Below are positions 37,179 through 46,154 of a stretch of DNA of 60,118 bases, one piece after another. Both the position numbers and the translations under genes were made by a program. Location: positions 1-60,118 of the forward strand of contig NZ_JACRAH010000032.1 in assembly GCF_016234775.1 (NCBI RefSeq), given 5' to 3'. The stretch comes from Aquabacterium sp. GTDB taxonomy: Bacteria > Pseudomonadota > Gammaproteobacteria > Burkholderiales > Burkholderiaceae_C. The notes below the pieces were generated by a model. It made no database searches and was not told where the DNA came from. It saw only the letters and a list, made by a program, of their open reading frames with translations. Within the stretch, counting starts at the first letter, position 1. Each line of letters begins with the position of its first letter.

Positions 37179-37514
37179 TCAGATCGCGAAATCTTCGAGT
37201 TTCTTGCCCGAAGCAATGGCAGCTTGAACCCACTTGGGTTGCAGTCCGCGGCCCGTCCAGGTTTCGCCGGTTTGAGCGTTGCGGTACTTGGGCGCTACCT
37301 TGCGACCAGCCGAGGCGCTGCCGCCCGTTGCGGGTTTGCCTGGCTTGAGGCCCAGGTCAGCCACAGTCAGGCCGTGCTCGGTCAGCAGGGACTTGATTTG
37401 AGCGATCACGCCAGCACGTTCGGCACGACGGGCGTCCTGCAGTTGCTTGTCCAGATCCGCAGCTTGCTTTTCCAGCGCGGCCTTTTGAGCGAGAAGCTCT
37501 TGGTAGTTGCTCAT
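37179..37514 (-). CDS. H-NS family nucleoid protein (BpH3/MvaT-like betaproteobacterial type)
   Basis: This 111-residue protein has an N-terminal coiled-coil oligomerisation region (residues 1 to about 50, QELLAQKAALEKQAADLDKQ) and a C-terminal H-NS DNA-binding domain, KYRNAQTGETWTGRGLQPKW, containing the AT-hook-like loop. It should bind AT-rich DNA and silence acquired genes. An AT-rich stretch with a good promoter lies upstream, which would allow self-repression. A purine-rich GGACACC precedes the start. Confidence 0.92.
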   Translation of the reverse strand: MSNYQELLAQKAALEKQAADLDKQLQDARRAERAGVIAQIKSLLTEHGLTVADLGLKPGKPATGGSASAGRKVAPKYRNAQTGETWTGRGLQPKWVQAAIASGKKLEDFAI

Positions 37515-37631
37515 GTGGTGTCCTTTGTGGCCCGGGTGTCTAGGGCAATGAATACTTATTTGTGGGAGCGACAGTCCATGACACGTAGCGGAATGACTTT
37601 CACGGTACGTTCACATCGACTTGCAATGGAT

Positions 37632-37659
37632 TCTATACACAAAATAAATTTCCTTGCAA
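37632..37659 (-). promoter_or_regulatory. Sigma-70 promoter of the H-NS-like gene
   Basis: On the minus strand TTGCAA (37654-37659) and TATAGA (37632-37637) are spaced by 16 bases, in a locally AT-rich segment. Transcription would start near 37625, giving a leader of about 110 bases. The remainder of 37515-37789 holds no gene that I can support. Confidence 0.6.
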
Positions 37660-37789
37660 ACGCCATATATCGATGCAGACCTATGTGGTGTCCGAATGCA
37701 CCTTATATTGCGCCGTGAACCCCATGCAGTACAGCCATTCTTCATCATGCGAGATAAGTAGTAGTACCTAGGCCTCGGGGCGGGCTGTA

Positions 37790-39016
37790 TTACGGAGTTT
37801 GGGCATTTTGGCGGGAGGCTTCTTTGGAAACAACTTCGCCCAACTGGGTGACGGCCAGTGCGTAATAGCTGGATTGGTTGTAGCGCGTGATCGCATAAAA
37901 ATTGGCAGTGCCTGCGATCAAGGTGGGTTCGTCTCTGCCGTTTTGGAGAAGAACCAGCGCAAGTTGCCCGGGATGATTCTGTGCCGCATCAGACAAGGAT
38001 GCGCCCAACTCTTGCATGTCTGAAACCGAGAAACTGGGCACGATATCTGGCGCAAGCAGTTTGGCAAGCGCCTGCTCATCCTTTGGTGGCTTGATATCGA
38101 AATACACGGGCCATTGTGCATGCCAGCCATGTTGCGAAAGATAGTGCGCCACACTGCCAATCGCATCAACAGGGCTTCGCTGCAGGTCAATGCGGCCGTC
38201 GCCATCGAAGTCCACGGCATATCTGCGGATGGAGCTGGGCATGAATTGCGGCAAGCCAATCGCGCCAGCATACGAGCCCAACATGCTGTCCGGCTCGATA
38301 CCTTGCTCCTGACAGAGTTTCAGGAATTGCCCTAGTTCGGTTCGGAAAAACGCACTGCGGTCGCTGCGTGCTTTGGGAAAGTCCAGGCTCAGTGTGGTCA
38401 ATACATCCAGCACTCTGAAGTTGCCGGTCTGCTTGCCGTAGATCGTTTCAACGCCCAATACGCCGGCAATCACGCTGGCTGGTACGCCATAACTCGCTTG
38501 CGCTCTTTGAAGTTCGGGTTCGTAGGCCCGCCAGAATGCGACGCCGGCCTTGACGCGGATGGGTTCAACAAAGCGGCTTCGGTATACGCCCCAGTTTTTG
38601 GGCGTACCAGCGGGCGCCGGCAGCATCAGACGGGCCGCGCTTTCGCGGTAGCGAGCTTTGGCGATGGCCTGCGACACCCATTGAGGGTCCAGCGACATCC
38701 GGGTGGCGATCTCCACGGCGAGTTGATGGGCGTCATCTCGATTGGCGTAACTGTCCGGTGATCCTCCGCCGGGTGTCGATCTGGCATCCTGAGCTTGAAT
38801 GTCCGGAGTGGCAATGCCTTTGGTGATCAGGTCGCCCTCGCTGGCCGCAACGGCGGCGCTGGCTTGCGCCGTGACGGGTGACACGGCCTTGCTGGTCTGC
38901 TCGGGGTGGGGCGCTTTAGGGACGTTGCTGCAGGCACCGATCAAAGTGCAGAACAAGGCCAGCGAGCTCGCTCGGATCGGGAGGGGTAGATGTCGGTGCA
39001 GCACAGGCAGGGTCAA
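37790..39016 (-). CDS. Lytic murein transglycosylase, MltB-like lipoprotein
   Basis: This is a 408-residue lipoprotein with a lipobox at LIGAC (Cys about residue 29). Its domain of the MltB/SLT-2 family should cleave peptidoglycan glycan strands to anhydro-muropeptides. The catalytic Glu lies in GVLGVETIYGKQTGNFRVLD, and the conserved SYAGAIGLPQFMPSSIRRYAVDFDGDG segment is intact. The start codon appears to be TTG at 39016, 15 bases after tgpA; no ATG with a sensible signal peptide is seen. It is the last gene of the moxR-DUF58-tgpA run and is probably co-transcribed. Confidence 0.9.
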   Translation of the reverse strand: MTLPVLHRHLPLPIRASSLALFCTLIGACSNVPKAPHPEQTSKAVSPVTAQASAAVAASEGDLITKGIATPDIQAQDARSTPGGGSPDSYANRDDAHQLAVEIATRMSLDPQWVSQAIAKARYRESAARLMLPAPAGTPKNWGVYRSRFVEPIRVKAGVAFWRAYEPELQRAQASYGVPASVIAGVLGVETIYGKQTGNFRVLDVLTTLSLDFPKARSDRSAFFRTELGQFLKLCQEQGIEPDSMLGSYAGAIGLPQFMPSSIRRYAVDFDGDGRIDLQRSPVDAIGSVAHYLSQHGWHAQWPVYFDIKPPKDEQALAKLLAPDIVPSFSVSDMQELGASLSDAAQNHPGQLALVLLQNGRDEPTLIAGTANFYAITRYNQSSYYALAVTQLGEVVSKEASRQNAQTP

Positions 39017-39031
39017 AGGCGCGGGATTTGC

Positions 39032-41140
39032 CTAGTTTGCCCGATCCCGTCGCTTGATGGCTCGCCACTGTTGCGCTTGTTGCTGAATCGTCTGTATCAG
39101 CGCGGAACGTTGTTGCCTGAACTGACGGCCTTGTTCTGCCTGTGGCGCGTAGCGCAAGGCATCCAGTTGCTTGAGTGCGTCGATCAGGCTGGTCTGAGTC
39201 GCCTGCAAACTGGCGCTGACGGCCAGTTGCTCCAGTCGTTTTGCCCAAGTCAGTGCGGGCGCGGGAGCAGGGCAGTCATCGGGTGCAGGCAGGCCTGCGG
39301 ACGTGAGCACACGGTGAACCCGCATCAAGGGACGTCGCCATGGCGTGCGCGGCGTGCGCGGGCGAGTCCACCAAAGCCAGGCAATGCCCATCACGCTGGT
39401 GCAGGCGATCACGATGCCACACAGGCGGATCAGGTCAGTCGCGCTGGGTGAGTCGAACCCCCAATCCTTGAGCAACTGCATCTGGCGGTGGCGAGAGTAC
39501 TGCAAGACCCACAGGTTCCATCGATGGTTGCTCGCATCCATGTAGTTGCGCAGCCGCCCCCAGAGTGCTGGATCAATGTTGGACAGAGGGCCGGGTAGGG
39601 TATTGCGGCGGCCAAATGCCTGTCGAGCACGTTCGATGCGCTCTGGGGCCACGGCGCCCGTCGGGTCCACGCGAACCCAGCCCGTGCCGGGTTGCCAGAA
39701 TTCTGCCCAGGCATGGGCATCGCTGTTGCGCACCACGAACCAGCCATCGACCGGGTTGATTTCTGCGCCCTGGTAGCCGGTCACCACCCGGCTGGGCACA
39801 CCCATGGCGCGCATCACGACCACATAGGCGGTGGCGTAGTGCTCGCAAAAGCCGCTGCGGCGATCCAGCCAGAACCGGTCGATGAGGTCGCGCTCGGGCT
39901 GGCCGTTCTCATCCAGGTAGGCATCGCCCGGTGTCATGGTGTAGCGGAACGGCTCTTGACGGATGTGCTGCAAGACAGCATCGGACAGCAACTTCGGGTC
40001 GGCGCCGATCAGGTCCTGTCGTTGCCTCAACGTTCTGGCCCATGCAATGCTGCGTGGGTTGTAGCCGGGTGGCAGTTGTAGCCAGTCCCGCAGCAGGGGG
40101 CTTCCTTCCTGAGGGCCGTGCGCGATGTTCAGCCAGGCTTGGGCGTCGATCTGCGCGCGATCAAGCAGTGGCTGGGTCGCGGTCCAACTCAGGCCGTCGC
40201 GAACGATCTGGGGTTCGGTGTGGGGCGCAGTAGGTGCCGCCAGCAGGGTGCCATCCAGTAAGGGAACCGTGCTGACCTTGCTGGGTTCCACCGTGACCTG
40301 GTAGCGGGTGACCTGTCCGGCCGGGCGGGGCGGATACACCTCGTCTGAGCTGATCAAGGCAGGATTGCGTGGCCGGGCCATCCAGTTTCGGCCATCGAAA
40401 AAGTCCAGAACCGGGCCCCGGAAATACAGCTTGCTGGTGATCGGTGGGATATCGATGAACTTGATGCGCATCGCCACGGTGTCATCCTGTGCCAACTCCG
40501 ATACGTGCCCGAGCTTGATGCGGTCGGACAAGCCGGTTCGTGGCCCGGCGTCGGATGGCACACTCCACAGCGGGCCCATTCTGGGAAACAGCACATACAG
40601 TGCCAGCATTACCGGAATGCCCATGAGCACACTGCGCCAGGCAATCTTGGTGGCGGACCAGATGCTGGGACGCCCCAGCGGCCGTTGGGCCAGCACCAGC
40701 GAGGTGAGCATGCCCATGAGTACCACCACCATCAGCACGGCGATGAACAGGCTCTGGGAGTAGAGGAACTGGGTCAGGATCAGGAAGAAGCCCAGCGAGG
40801 TCACGACAAAGGCGTCGCGTCGGGCGCGCAGCTCCAGCGTTTTCAAACCGGCCAGCAGGCATACCAGCGTCACGCCTGCCTCGCGGCCGAACAGCGTGTT
40901 GAAGGTCCACACCGTCAGGCCCATGCCGATGGCCAGGCATACCAGCAGCACCGAGCGAGGGGGCAGGGGATCGTCGCGCCAGGCCATGCGGGCGCGCAGC
41001 AAGATGGCCACGCCAGTACTGATGGAGGACCACAGGGGCAGGCGCGGCAGATGCGGCGCGATGCTCAGTGCCAACACCGCCAGCAACAACAGGGTGTCGC
41101 GCCCTTCGCGACTGATGGCGGCCGTCGACAGTCGCCTCAT
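39032..41140 (-). CDS. tgpA: Transglutaminase-like membrane protein TgpA (DUF3488)
   Basis: This 702-residue protein has about six N-terminal membrane segments (to about residue 190), a periplasmic transglutaminase-like core and one further membrane segment near residue 580 followed by a cytoplasmic tail. The catalytic triad is present: Cys in GFCEHYATAYV (about 431), His in SDAHAWAEFW (about 475) and Asp in VRVDPTGAV (about 490). TgpA of Pseudomonas is an essential envelope protein. ATG 41140 overlaps the DUF58 stop (ATGA), so translation is coupled; the open frame upstream is not used. Confidence 0.92.
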   Translation of the reverse strand: MRRLSTAAISREGRDTLLLLAVLALSIAPHLPRLPLWSSISTGVAILLRARMAWRDDPLPPRSVLLVCLAIGMGLTVWTFNTLFGREAGVTLVCLLAGLKTLELRARRDAFVVTSLGFFLILTQFLYSQSLFIAVLMVVVLMGMLTSLVLAQRPLGRPSIWSATKIAWRSVLMGIPVMLALYVLFPRMGPLWSVPSDAGPRTGLSDRIKLGHVSELAQDDTVAMRIKFIDIPPITSKLYFRGPVLDFFDGRNWMARPRNPALISSDEVYPPRPAGQVTRYQVTVEPSKVSTVPLLDGTLLAAPTAPHTEPQIVRDGLSWTATQPLLDRAQIDAQAWLNIAHGPQEGSPLLRDWLQLPPGYNPRSIAWARTLRQRQDLIGADPKLLSDAVLQHIRQEPFRYTMTPGDAYLDENGQPERDLIDRFWLDRRSGFCEHYATAYVVVMRAMGVPSRVVTGYQGAEINPVDGWFVVRNSDAHAWAEFWQPGTGWVRVDPTGAVAPERIERARQAFGRRNTLPGPLSNIDPALWGRLRNYMDASNHRWNLWVLQYSRHRQMQLLKDWGFDSPSATDLIRLCGIVIACTSVMGIAWLWWTRPRTPRTPWRRPLMRVHRVLTSAGLPAPDDCPAPAPALTWAKRLEQLAVSASLQATQTSLIDALKQLDALRYAPQAEQGRQFRQQRSALIQTIQQQAQQWRAIKRRDRAN

Positions 41141-42234
41141 GGTCGGCCTCGGGCTGTGCCTGTGGGCGACCAAACGGCCAGCGTGTCGAGGCAGTGGCGC
41201 AGGTGATGCGTGCCCGCGTTGCATGGTACCGAGATGCCAGGCAGGCGCAGCCCGTAAATGGGCCCTCGGGCTGACGCATCCTGTTCAGCCTGGATCAGCC
41301 AACTGGCCAGCCTGCTCAGGCGGGCCTCGGCATCCAGCCCGACCATGCCGGGGCTTTGCTCGAAATCCAGCCACAGATCGGGGCTGTGGCCCTGGGCGGG
41401 CTCGCGGCTGACCAGCCCGGTGCCGGAGGCCAGCGCCTGGCTGGATTTTTTCCAGGCAATCCAGCGCAAGGGGTCGCCACGGCGATAGTCGCGCAGGCCC
41501 TCGGGCATTTCCGAACTGTTGGAGGTGGGGCGTTGGGCGTGCGCGGCGTGATCAAGCCTTCCACTGGTGGGCAGGACCGGGGCGTTGGCTTCCGTGGCTG
41601 GCCAGATCAGCACGCGTGTCTGAGGCAGCCAGTACGCCCACGCCCGAAACAGCCCCAGTGGGAAACGGGTGTCGATCGTGATACGGGGCAGCGTCAGCCA
41701 GCCACGTTGATCGGTGGCGACATCCACCTCGACCGTGCAGTCACTGCCGGGACCGAGTTCGGCATATTGAGGTGTGCCAGGGCCTTCCATCGTGCCCTCT
41801 GGCGCCTTGGGGCCAGCGGTGATCTCCAGCCCATAGCGTCCCAGCTTGCGGTGTTGGTTGCTCAGCGTGATGCCCACGCGCAGCACCTGGCCGGCATGGA
41901 CGCTGCGCAGCGTCAGCAAGCGCATGTTCACGCCGTGCAGGTTGCCATGAGTCTGGTAGAGCGCCGCCATTGACGCGCCGCCCAGCAAAAAGCTCAAGGC
42001 GTAGCCCAGGTTGACCTGCTCATTGATGGACGCCAGCAGCAGCACGATGAAGACCAGCGCAAATGCCCAACCGGCTTTGGTGGGCAGGATGTACAGATTG
42101 CGTTGATTGAGCGTGAGCTGATCGCGCCGGGGTAGCCTGGCTTCCCACCACGCGTTCATGCGCTGCCTGAGCCAAGCCATGCTCAGGCGGTGGTTGCCGG
42201 CGTTCAGCATCGCACGCGCGCGGCTCATCATCAT
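41137..42234 (-). CDS. DUF58 domain-containing membrane protein
   Basis: This 365-residue protein has two adjacent membrane segments (AGWAFALVFIVLLLASINEQ, NLGYALSFLLGGASMAALYQ) and a C-terminal DUF58 region with GLRDYRRGDPLRWIAWKKSSQ, the most conserved piece of the family. DUF58 proteins have a von-Willebrand-like fold and act with MoxR AAA+ ATPases. Both ends show four-base ATGA overlaps, with moxR upstream and tgpA downstream, so the three genes are translated as a unit. The ATG at 42234 is chosen for this overlap. Confidence 0.9.
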   Translation of the reverse strand: MMMSRARAMLNAGNHRLSMAWLRQRMNAWWEARLPRRDQLTLNQRNLYILPTKAGWAFALVFIVLLLASINEQVNLGYALSFLLGGASMAALYQTHGNLHGVNMRLLTLRSVHAGQVLRVGITLSNQHRKLGRYGLEITAGPKAPEGTMEGPGTPQYAELGPGSDCTVEVDVATDQRGWLTLPRITIDTRFPLGLFRAWAYWLPQTRVLIWPATEANAPVLPTSGRLDHAAHAQRPTSNSSEMPEGLRDYRRGDPLRWIAWKKSSQALASGTGLVSREPAQGHSPDLWLDFEQSPGMVGLDAEARLSRLASWLIQAEQDASARGPIYGLRLPGISVPCNAGTHHLRHCLDTLAVWSPTGTARGRP

Positions 42235-43199
42235 GGGACGGGCGTGGCCTCCAGCAAAGCCCGAGCTTGCGCCGTGGCACTGCGGCCGGATTGCGGCAGG
42301 GGCATCAGGCGGTGGGCAACGGCCGGAATCCACAGGCTCTGGATGTCTTCGGGCGACACATGCTGGCGGCCCAGCACCAGAGCCCGCGAACGCGCCAGTT
42401 TCAGCAACGACAGGCCGGCGCGCGGGCTCAATCCCAGCGCGAACCAGCGCCCATCGCGGGTGGCCGTGATCAGGGCCTGCAGATAGTCCAGCAGGCTGTC
42501 CGCGACATGAATCTCATCCACCCGTTGCTGCCAGTGTTGCCATTGCGCGGGTGTCATCACCGGTTGCAGATGCAGCATCGCACCACGGCGATCCTGGCCG
42601 GTCAGCAAGGAGCGTTCGGCGGCTGGATCGGGGTAGCCCAGCGACAGCCGCATGGCAAAGCGGTCCAGTTGCGACTCGGGCAGGGGGTGTGTGCCCAGTT
42701 GCTCGGACGGGTTTTGCGTGGCGATCACGAAAAATGGCGAGGGCAGGGGGCGCGTTTCGCCTTCCACCGACACCTGTCGCTCTTCCATGGCCTCCAGCAA
42801 GGCACTCTGGGTGCGGGGCCCCGCCCGGTTGATTTCGTCTGCCAGCAGCACGTGCGCGAATACCGGCCCGGGATGGAAGACAAAGGCTTCCTTCTGCCGC
42901 TCGTAAACGCTCACGCCGATCAGGTCGGTTGGCAGCAAATCCGAGGTGAACTGGATGCGGGAAAAGCTCAGGCCCAGGCTGCGTGCCAGGGCTTGTGAGA
43001 GGGTGGTTTTCCCTACGCCGGGGACGTCTTCGATCAAAAGATGACCTGACGCAAGCAAGCAGATCACGCTGAGGGTGACCTGCTCGCGTTTGCCCACAAT
43101 GATCGTGCTAACCTGATCAATGAGCTGCGTGATTTGCGAGCCCTTGACGGACGTGGCACCGCCAGTCGGCATGGCATGGTTCGAGTCGTTTCGCAACAT
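42231..43199 (-). CDS. MoxR-type AAA+ ATPase
   Basis: This 322-residue AAA+ ATPase of the MoxR family has Walker A DVPGVGKTTLSQALA near residue 60, Walker B VLLADEINRAGPRTQSALLEAM, and sensor 1 in FFVIATQNPSEQLGTHPLPESQLDRF. MoxR ATPases act as chaperones for partner proteins, usually those with von-Willebrand-like domains such as the DUF58 protein encoded next. ATG 43199 is used; an in-frame ATG at residue 10 is possible. It is divergent from the HDAC-like gene across 49 bases. Confidence 0.93.
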   Translation of the reverse strand: MLRNDSNHAMPTGGATSVKGSQITQLIDQVSTIIVGKREQVTLSVICLLASGHLLIEDVPGVGKTTLSQALARSLGLSFSRIQFTSDLLPTDLIGVSVYERQKEAFVFHPGPVFAHVLLADEINRAGPRTQSALLEAMEERQVSVEGETRPLPSPFFVIATQNPSEQLGTHPLPESQLDRFAMRLSLGYPDPAAERSLLTGQDRRGAMLHLQPVMTPAQWQHWQQRVDEIHVADSLLDYLQALITATRDGRWFALGLSPRAGLSLLKLARSRALVLGRQHVSPEDIQSLWIPAVAHRLMPLPQSGRSATAQARALLEATPVP

Positions 43200-43248
43200 G
43201 ACGCGACATTAACTCAAACCCGCACATCGTGCGGACCAAAGCTGACCC

Positions 43249-44184
43249 ATGGCAACCGGCTATTTTTCACACTCTGACTGCCTGCATCACGACATGGGCA
43301 ACGGGCATCCTGAATGTCCCCAGCGTATCAAGGCCATTGAAGACCAGTTGCGCGCCCAGGGGCTGGACGTCCTGATGTTGTCGCCCGACGTGCCTCTGGC
43401 CAGCAACACCGATCTGGCGTTGGCGCATGATCTGAACTATGTGCTGACACTGGATGACTTTTTACAACAGCTGGAGGCCACAGGCGACACCCGTGCGCTC
43501 GACCCGGACACCTGGGCGAGCCCCGGTACGCGCGCAGCCACCTGGCGGGCCGCCGGCGCCGCCATCGCAGCGACCGACGCCGTGATCGACGGCAAGTTGG
43601 ACAACGCGTTCTGCGCTGTGCGCCCGCCTGGGCACCACGCCATGCACAACCAGACCATGGGTTTTTGCTTCTTCAACAACGTTGCCGTGGCGGCTCGCCA
43701 TGCGTTGGACGTGCGAGGGCTCAAGCGCGTGGCGGTGGTGGACTTCGACGTGCACCACGGCAATGGCACCGAAGACATCCTGGCAGGCGATGACCGCGTC
43801 CTGATGGTGGGGCTCTTCCAACATCCCTTCTATCCCTATAGCGGGGCGGAGTGCCGTGCCGGCAACATGGTCAACATCCCGATCCCTGCGCGCAGCGACG
43901 GCAAGGTCGTGCGCGATGTGGTGGAAAGCTACTGGCTGTACCGCCTGGAAGATTTCCAGCCCGAGATGATCTTCATTTCGGCAGGGTTTGATGCCCACCG
44001 TGAAGACGAAATGGGCGGTTTAGGCATGGTCGAGGCGGATTACGCCTGGATCACGGCGAAAATCATGGAAGTGGCTGCCAAGTACAGCAAGGGGCGCATT
44101 GTCTCTTGCCTCGAAGGTGGCTACAACCTCAGTTCGCTGGCCCGCAGTGTGGCGGCGCATGTGCGAACCCTGATTGAAAACTAA
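43249..44184 (+). CDS. Histone deacetylase-like amidohydrolase
   Basis: This 311-residue zinc hydrolase of the HDAC superfamily removes acyl groups from amines (bacterial members act on acetyl-polyamines, acetoin-related compounds or protein lysines). The active-site set is visible: HPECPQR near the start, RPPGHHA, FCFFNNVAVAA, VDFDVHHGNGTEDI with zinc ligands, SAGFDAHREDEMGG, and the C-terminal LEGGYNLSSLA with the catalytic Tyr. Length is normal. The mechanosensitive channel gene begins 18 bases after it. The true substrate cannot be deduced from the sequence. Confidence 0.92.
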   Translation: MATGYFSHSDCLHHDMGNGHPECPQRIKAIEDQLRAQGLDVLMLSPDVPLASNTDLALAHDLNYVLTLDDFLQQLEATGDTRALDPDTWASPGTRAATWRAAGAAIAATDAVIDGKLDNAFCAVRPPGHHAMHNQTMGFCFFNNVAVAARHALDVRGLKRVAVVDFDVHHGNGTEDILAGDDRVLMVGLFQHPFYPYSGAECRAGNMVNIPIPARSDGKVVRDVVESYWLYRLEDFQPEMIFISAGFDAHREDEMGGLGMVEADYAWITAKIMEVAAKYSKGRIVSCLEGGYNLSSLARSVAAHVRTLIEN

Positions 44185-44202
44185 GCCCGCCCTATCTCCT
44201 CC

Positions 44203-45486
44203 ATGTCCGTGAGTTCCGTCCAGGTCGCCCATCCCATTACCCCTGATGAACTGCTCCATCTGCTTGATGGATTGCAGCAGCGCTCCGCCTTGTCCGAGGC
44301 GGGCATCATCTTGGCCTGCCTGGCGCTGTCTTGGGGCTTGCTTCGCCTGTGGCGAGGTGCGCAAGGTGATGCGCATTCGGTCTGGTTTGGTCGCAACATC
44401 GTCGATGGCGTGCTGTTTCCCGTTCTGGCGCTGTTGCTGGCGCTGGCCGCCCGCAGGGCCTTCCTCGGTCTTTTGCCTCTGACGGTTTTCCGTCTGATCA
44501 TCCCGATCCTGGCCTCGCTGGCCGTCATCCGCTTGACGGTCAAGGTGCTCAAGGTGGCCTTCCCGTCATCACAGACGGTGAGGGTGGTCGAGCGAACTGT
44601 TTCCTGGCTGGCCTGGATCGTCACCGTCCTGTGGGTGACGGGGATCATGCCCATGGTCCTGGGCGAACTGGAAGACATCACCTGGAAGATTGGCGCTACG
44701 CGGGTCAGCCTGCGCAACCTGATCGAAGGTGCGCTCAGTGCCGTGCTGGTGCTGATCCTGAGTCTGAGCCTGTCGTCAGCCATTGAGTCTCGGTTGCTCA
44801 AGGGCGCGACGGACAACCTGTCGCTGCGCAAGATTGCGGCCAACGCAATTCGGGCTATCTTGCTGACATTGGGCGTGATCATGGCCCTGTCGGCGGCGGG
44901 CATTGACCTGACGGCCTTGTCGGTGCTGGGTGGGGCCGTGGGTGTCGGCCTGGGTTTTGGCCTGCAGAAACTGGCCGCCAACTACGTGAGCGGCTTCGTC
45001 ATCCTGGCCGAGCGCAGCCTGCGCATCGGGGATCTGGTGAAGGTCGACAACTTCGAGGGTCGCATCACCGACATCAACACGCGCTACACCGTCTTGCGCT
45101 CGGCCACGGGTCGGGAGTCGATCGTGCCCAACGAATTGCTGATCACCCAGCGGGTCGAGAACGCTTCCTTGGCGGACAACAAGCTGATGCTCACCACCGT
45201 CGTGCAGGTGGCCTATGGTACCGACCTCAACAGTGTCATGCCCAGGCTGAAGGACGCGGTTGCCGCTTTGCCGCGTGTGGTGGAGGACCCTGGCCCCGCC
45301 GTGCATCTGTCCAATTTTGCGGCTGATGGCCTGGAGTTGACCGTGGCTTTCTGGATCTCGGATCCAGAGAATGGGCAGCTCGGTGCGCGCTCGGCGGTCA
45401 ATCTGGCCATCCTCGATACGCTCAACAGCATGGGCATCGAGATTCCATTTCCTCAAAGGGTTGTGCATCAGGCCAGCGTGGCTTGA
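44203..45486 (+). CDS. MscS family mechanosensitive ion channel
   Basis: This 427-residue membrane protein has five or more membrane segments. The last, Gly/Ala-rich pore helix is ALSVLGGAVGVGLGFGLQKLAANYVSGFVIL, followed by the MscS beta domain (AERSLRIGDLVKV, GRITDINTRYTVLRSATGRE, VPNELLI). It opens under membrane tension to release solutes during hypo-osmotic shock. The C-terminal alpha-beta domain is complete. It is longer than E. coli MscS (286 residues) owing to extra N-terminal membrane segments. psd follows after 18 bases. Confidence 0.92.
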   Translation: MSVSSVQVAHPITPDELLHLLDGLQQRSALSEAGIILACLALSWGLLRLWRGAQGDAHSVWFGRNIVDGVLFPVLALLLALAARRAFLGLLPLTVFRLIIPILASLAVIRLTVKVLKVAFPSSQTVRVVERTVSWLAWIVTVLWVTGIMPMVLGELEDITWKIGATRVSLRNLIEGALSAVLVLILSLSLSSAIESRLLKGATDNLSLRKIAANAIRAILLTLGVIMALSAAGIDLTALSVLGGAVGVGLGFGLQKLAANYVSGFVILAERSLRIGDLVKVDNFEGRITDINTRYTVLRSATGRESIVPNELLITQRVENASLADNKLMLTTVVQVAYGTDLNSVMPRLKDAVAALPRVVEDPGPAVHLSNFAADGLELTVAFWISDPENGQLGARSAVNLAILDTLNSMGIEIPFPQRVVHQASVA

Positions 45487-45504
45487 GGTATCCTCCGCCG
45501 CAAG

Positions 45505-46152
45505 ATGAGCTTTCCCATTCCTTTCCCCGGCCGGGAGAACTGGCCCTTCATGGGGCTGGTGCTGCTGGCCTGCCTGCTGGCGTTCTCCTGGCAAGGTCCC
45601 TTGGCGGCTTCCCTGGTGGCCGTGGCTGGCCTGCTGGCGCACATGGTCTATTTCCGCGATCCGCCACGCGCCGTGCCTGCCCAGGCCGGTGTGGTGCTGT
45701 CGCCAGCAGACGGTCGCATCGTGCGCATCGAAAAGGCCCGCGACCCCTACGCCAACCGCGACGCCTTGCGCATCAGCGTGTTCATGAGCCTGTTCAGCCT
45801 GCACGGCAACCGTGCCAGCGTGGACGGCGTGATCCGCCAGGTCGAGTACATCCCCGGGCAACTGGTGAACACCGATCTGGACACGGCCTCGCGCCACCAT
45901 GAGCGCAATGCCATCGTGATCGAATCCAACGGGCAGTTGGTGACCCTGGTGCAGGTGGCCGGCCTGATAGCCCGCCGCATTCTGTGCTGGGTGAAACCGG
46001 GCGACACGCTCACGCGTGGGCAGCGTTATGGCCTGATCCGTTTTGGCGCCCGGGTAGATGTCTACCTGCCGCCGCATGCCGTGCCCAAGGTCGCCCCTGG
46101 CGACAAGGTCTCGGCCACCACTACCATTCTGGCAACCCTGAACAAGGCTTGA
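45505..46152 (+). CDS. psd: Phosphatidylserine decarboxylase proenzyme (short type), catalytic Ser replaced by Ala
   Basis: This 215-residue protein is full length for the short, archaeal/rhizobial-like Psd, which converts phosphatidylserine to phosphatidylethanolamine. Hydrophobic segments at the N terminus (LVLLACLLAFSWQ, AASLVAVAGLLAHMVYF), the SPADGRIVRIEKARDPY block, the His-containing SVFMSLFSLHGNR and LIARRILCWVKPGD are as expected. The proenzyme normally cleaves itself at a Gly-Ser in RFGSRVDVYLP, the Ser becoming the pyruvoyl cofactor. Here the motif is RFGARVDVYLP: residue 182 is Ala (GCC, 46048-46050). That protein could not form the cofactor. The frame is otherwise intact and pssA follows immediately. 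Confidence 0.92.
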   Translation: MSFPIPFPGRENWPFMGLVLLACLLAFSWQGPLAASLVAVAGLLAHMVYFRDPPRAVPAQAGVVLSPADGRIVRIEKARDPYANRDALRISVFMSLFSLHGNRASVDGVIRQVEYIPGQLVNTDLDTASRHHERNAIVIESNGQLVTLVQVAGLIARRILCWVKPGDTLTRGQRYGLIRFGARVDVYLPPHAVPKVAPGDKVSATTTILATLNKA

Positions 46153-46154
46153 CT

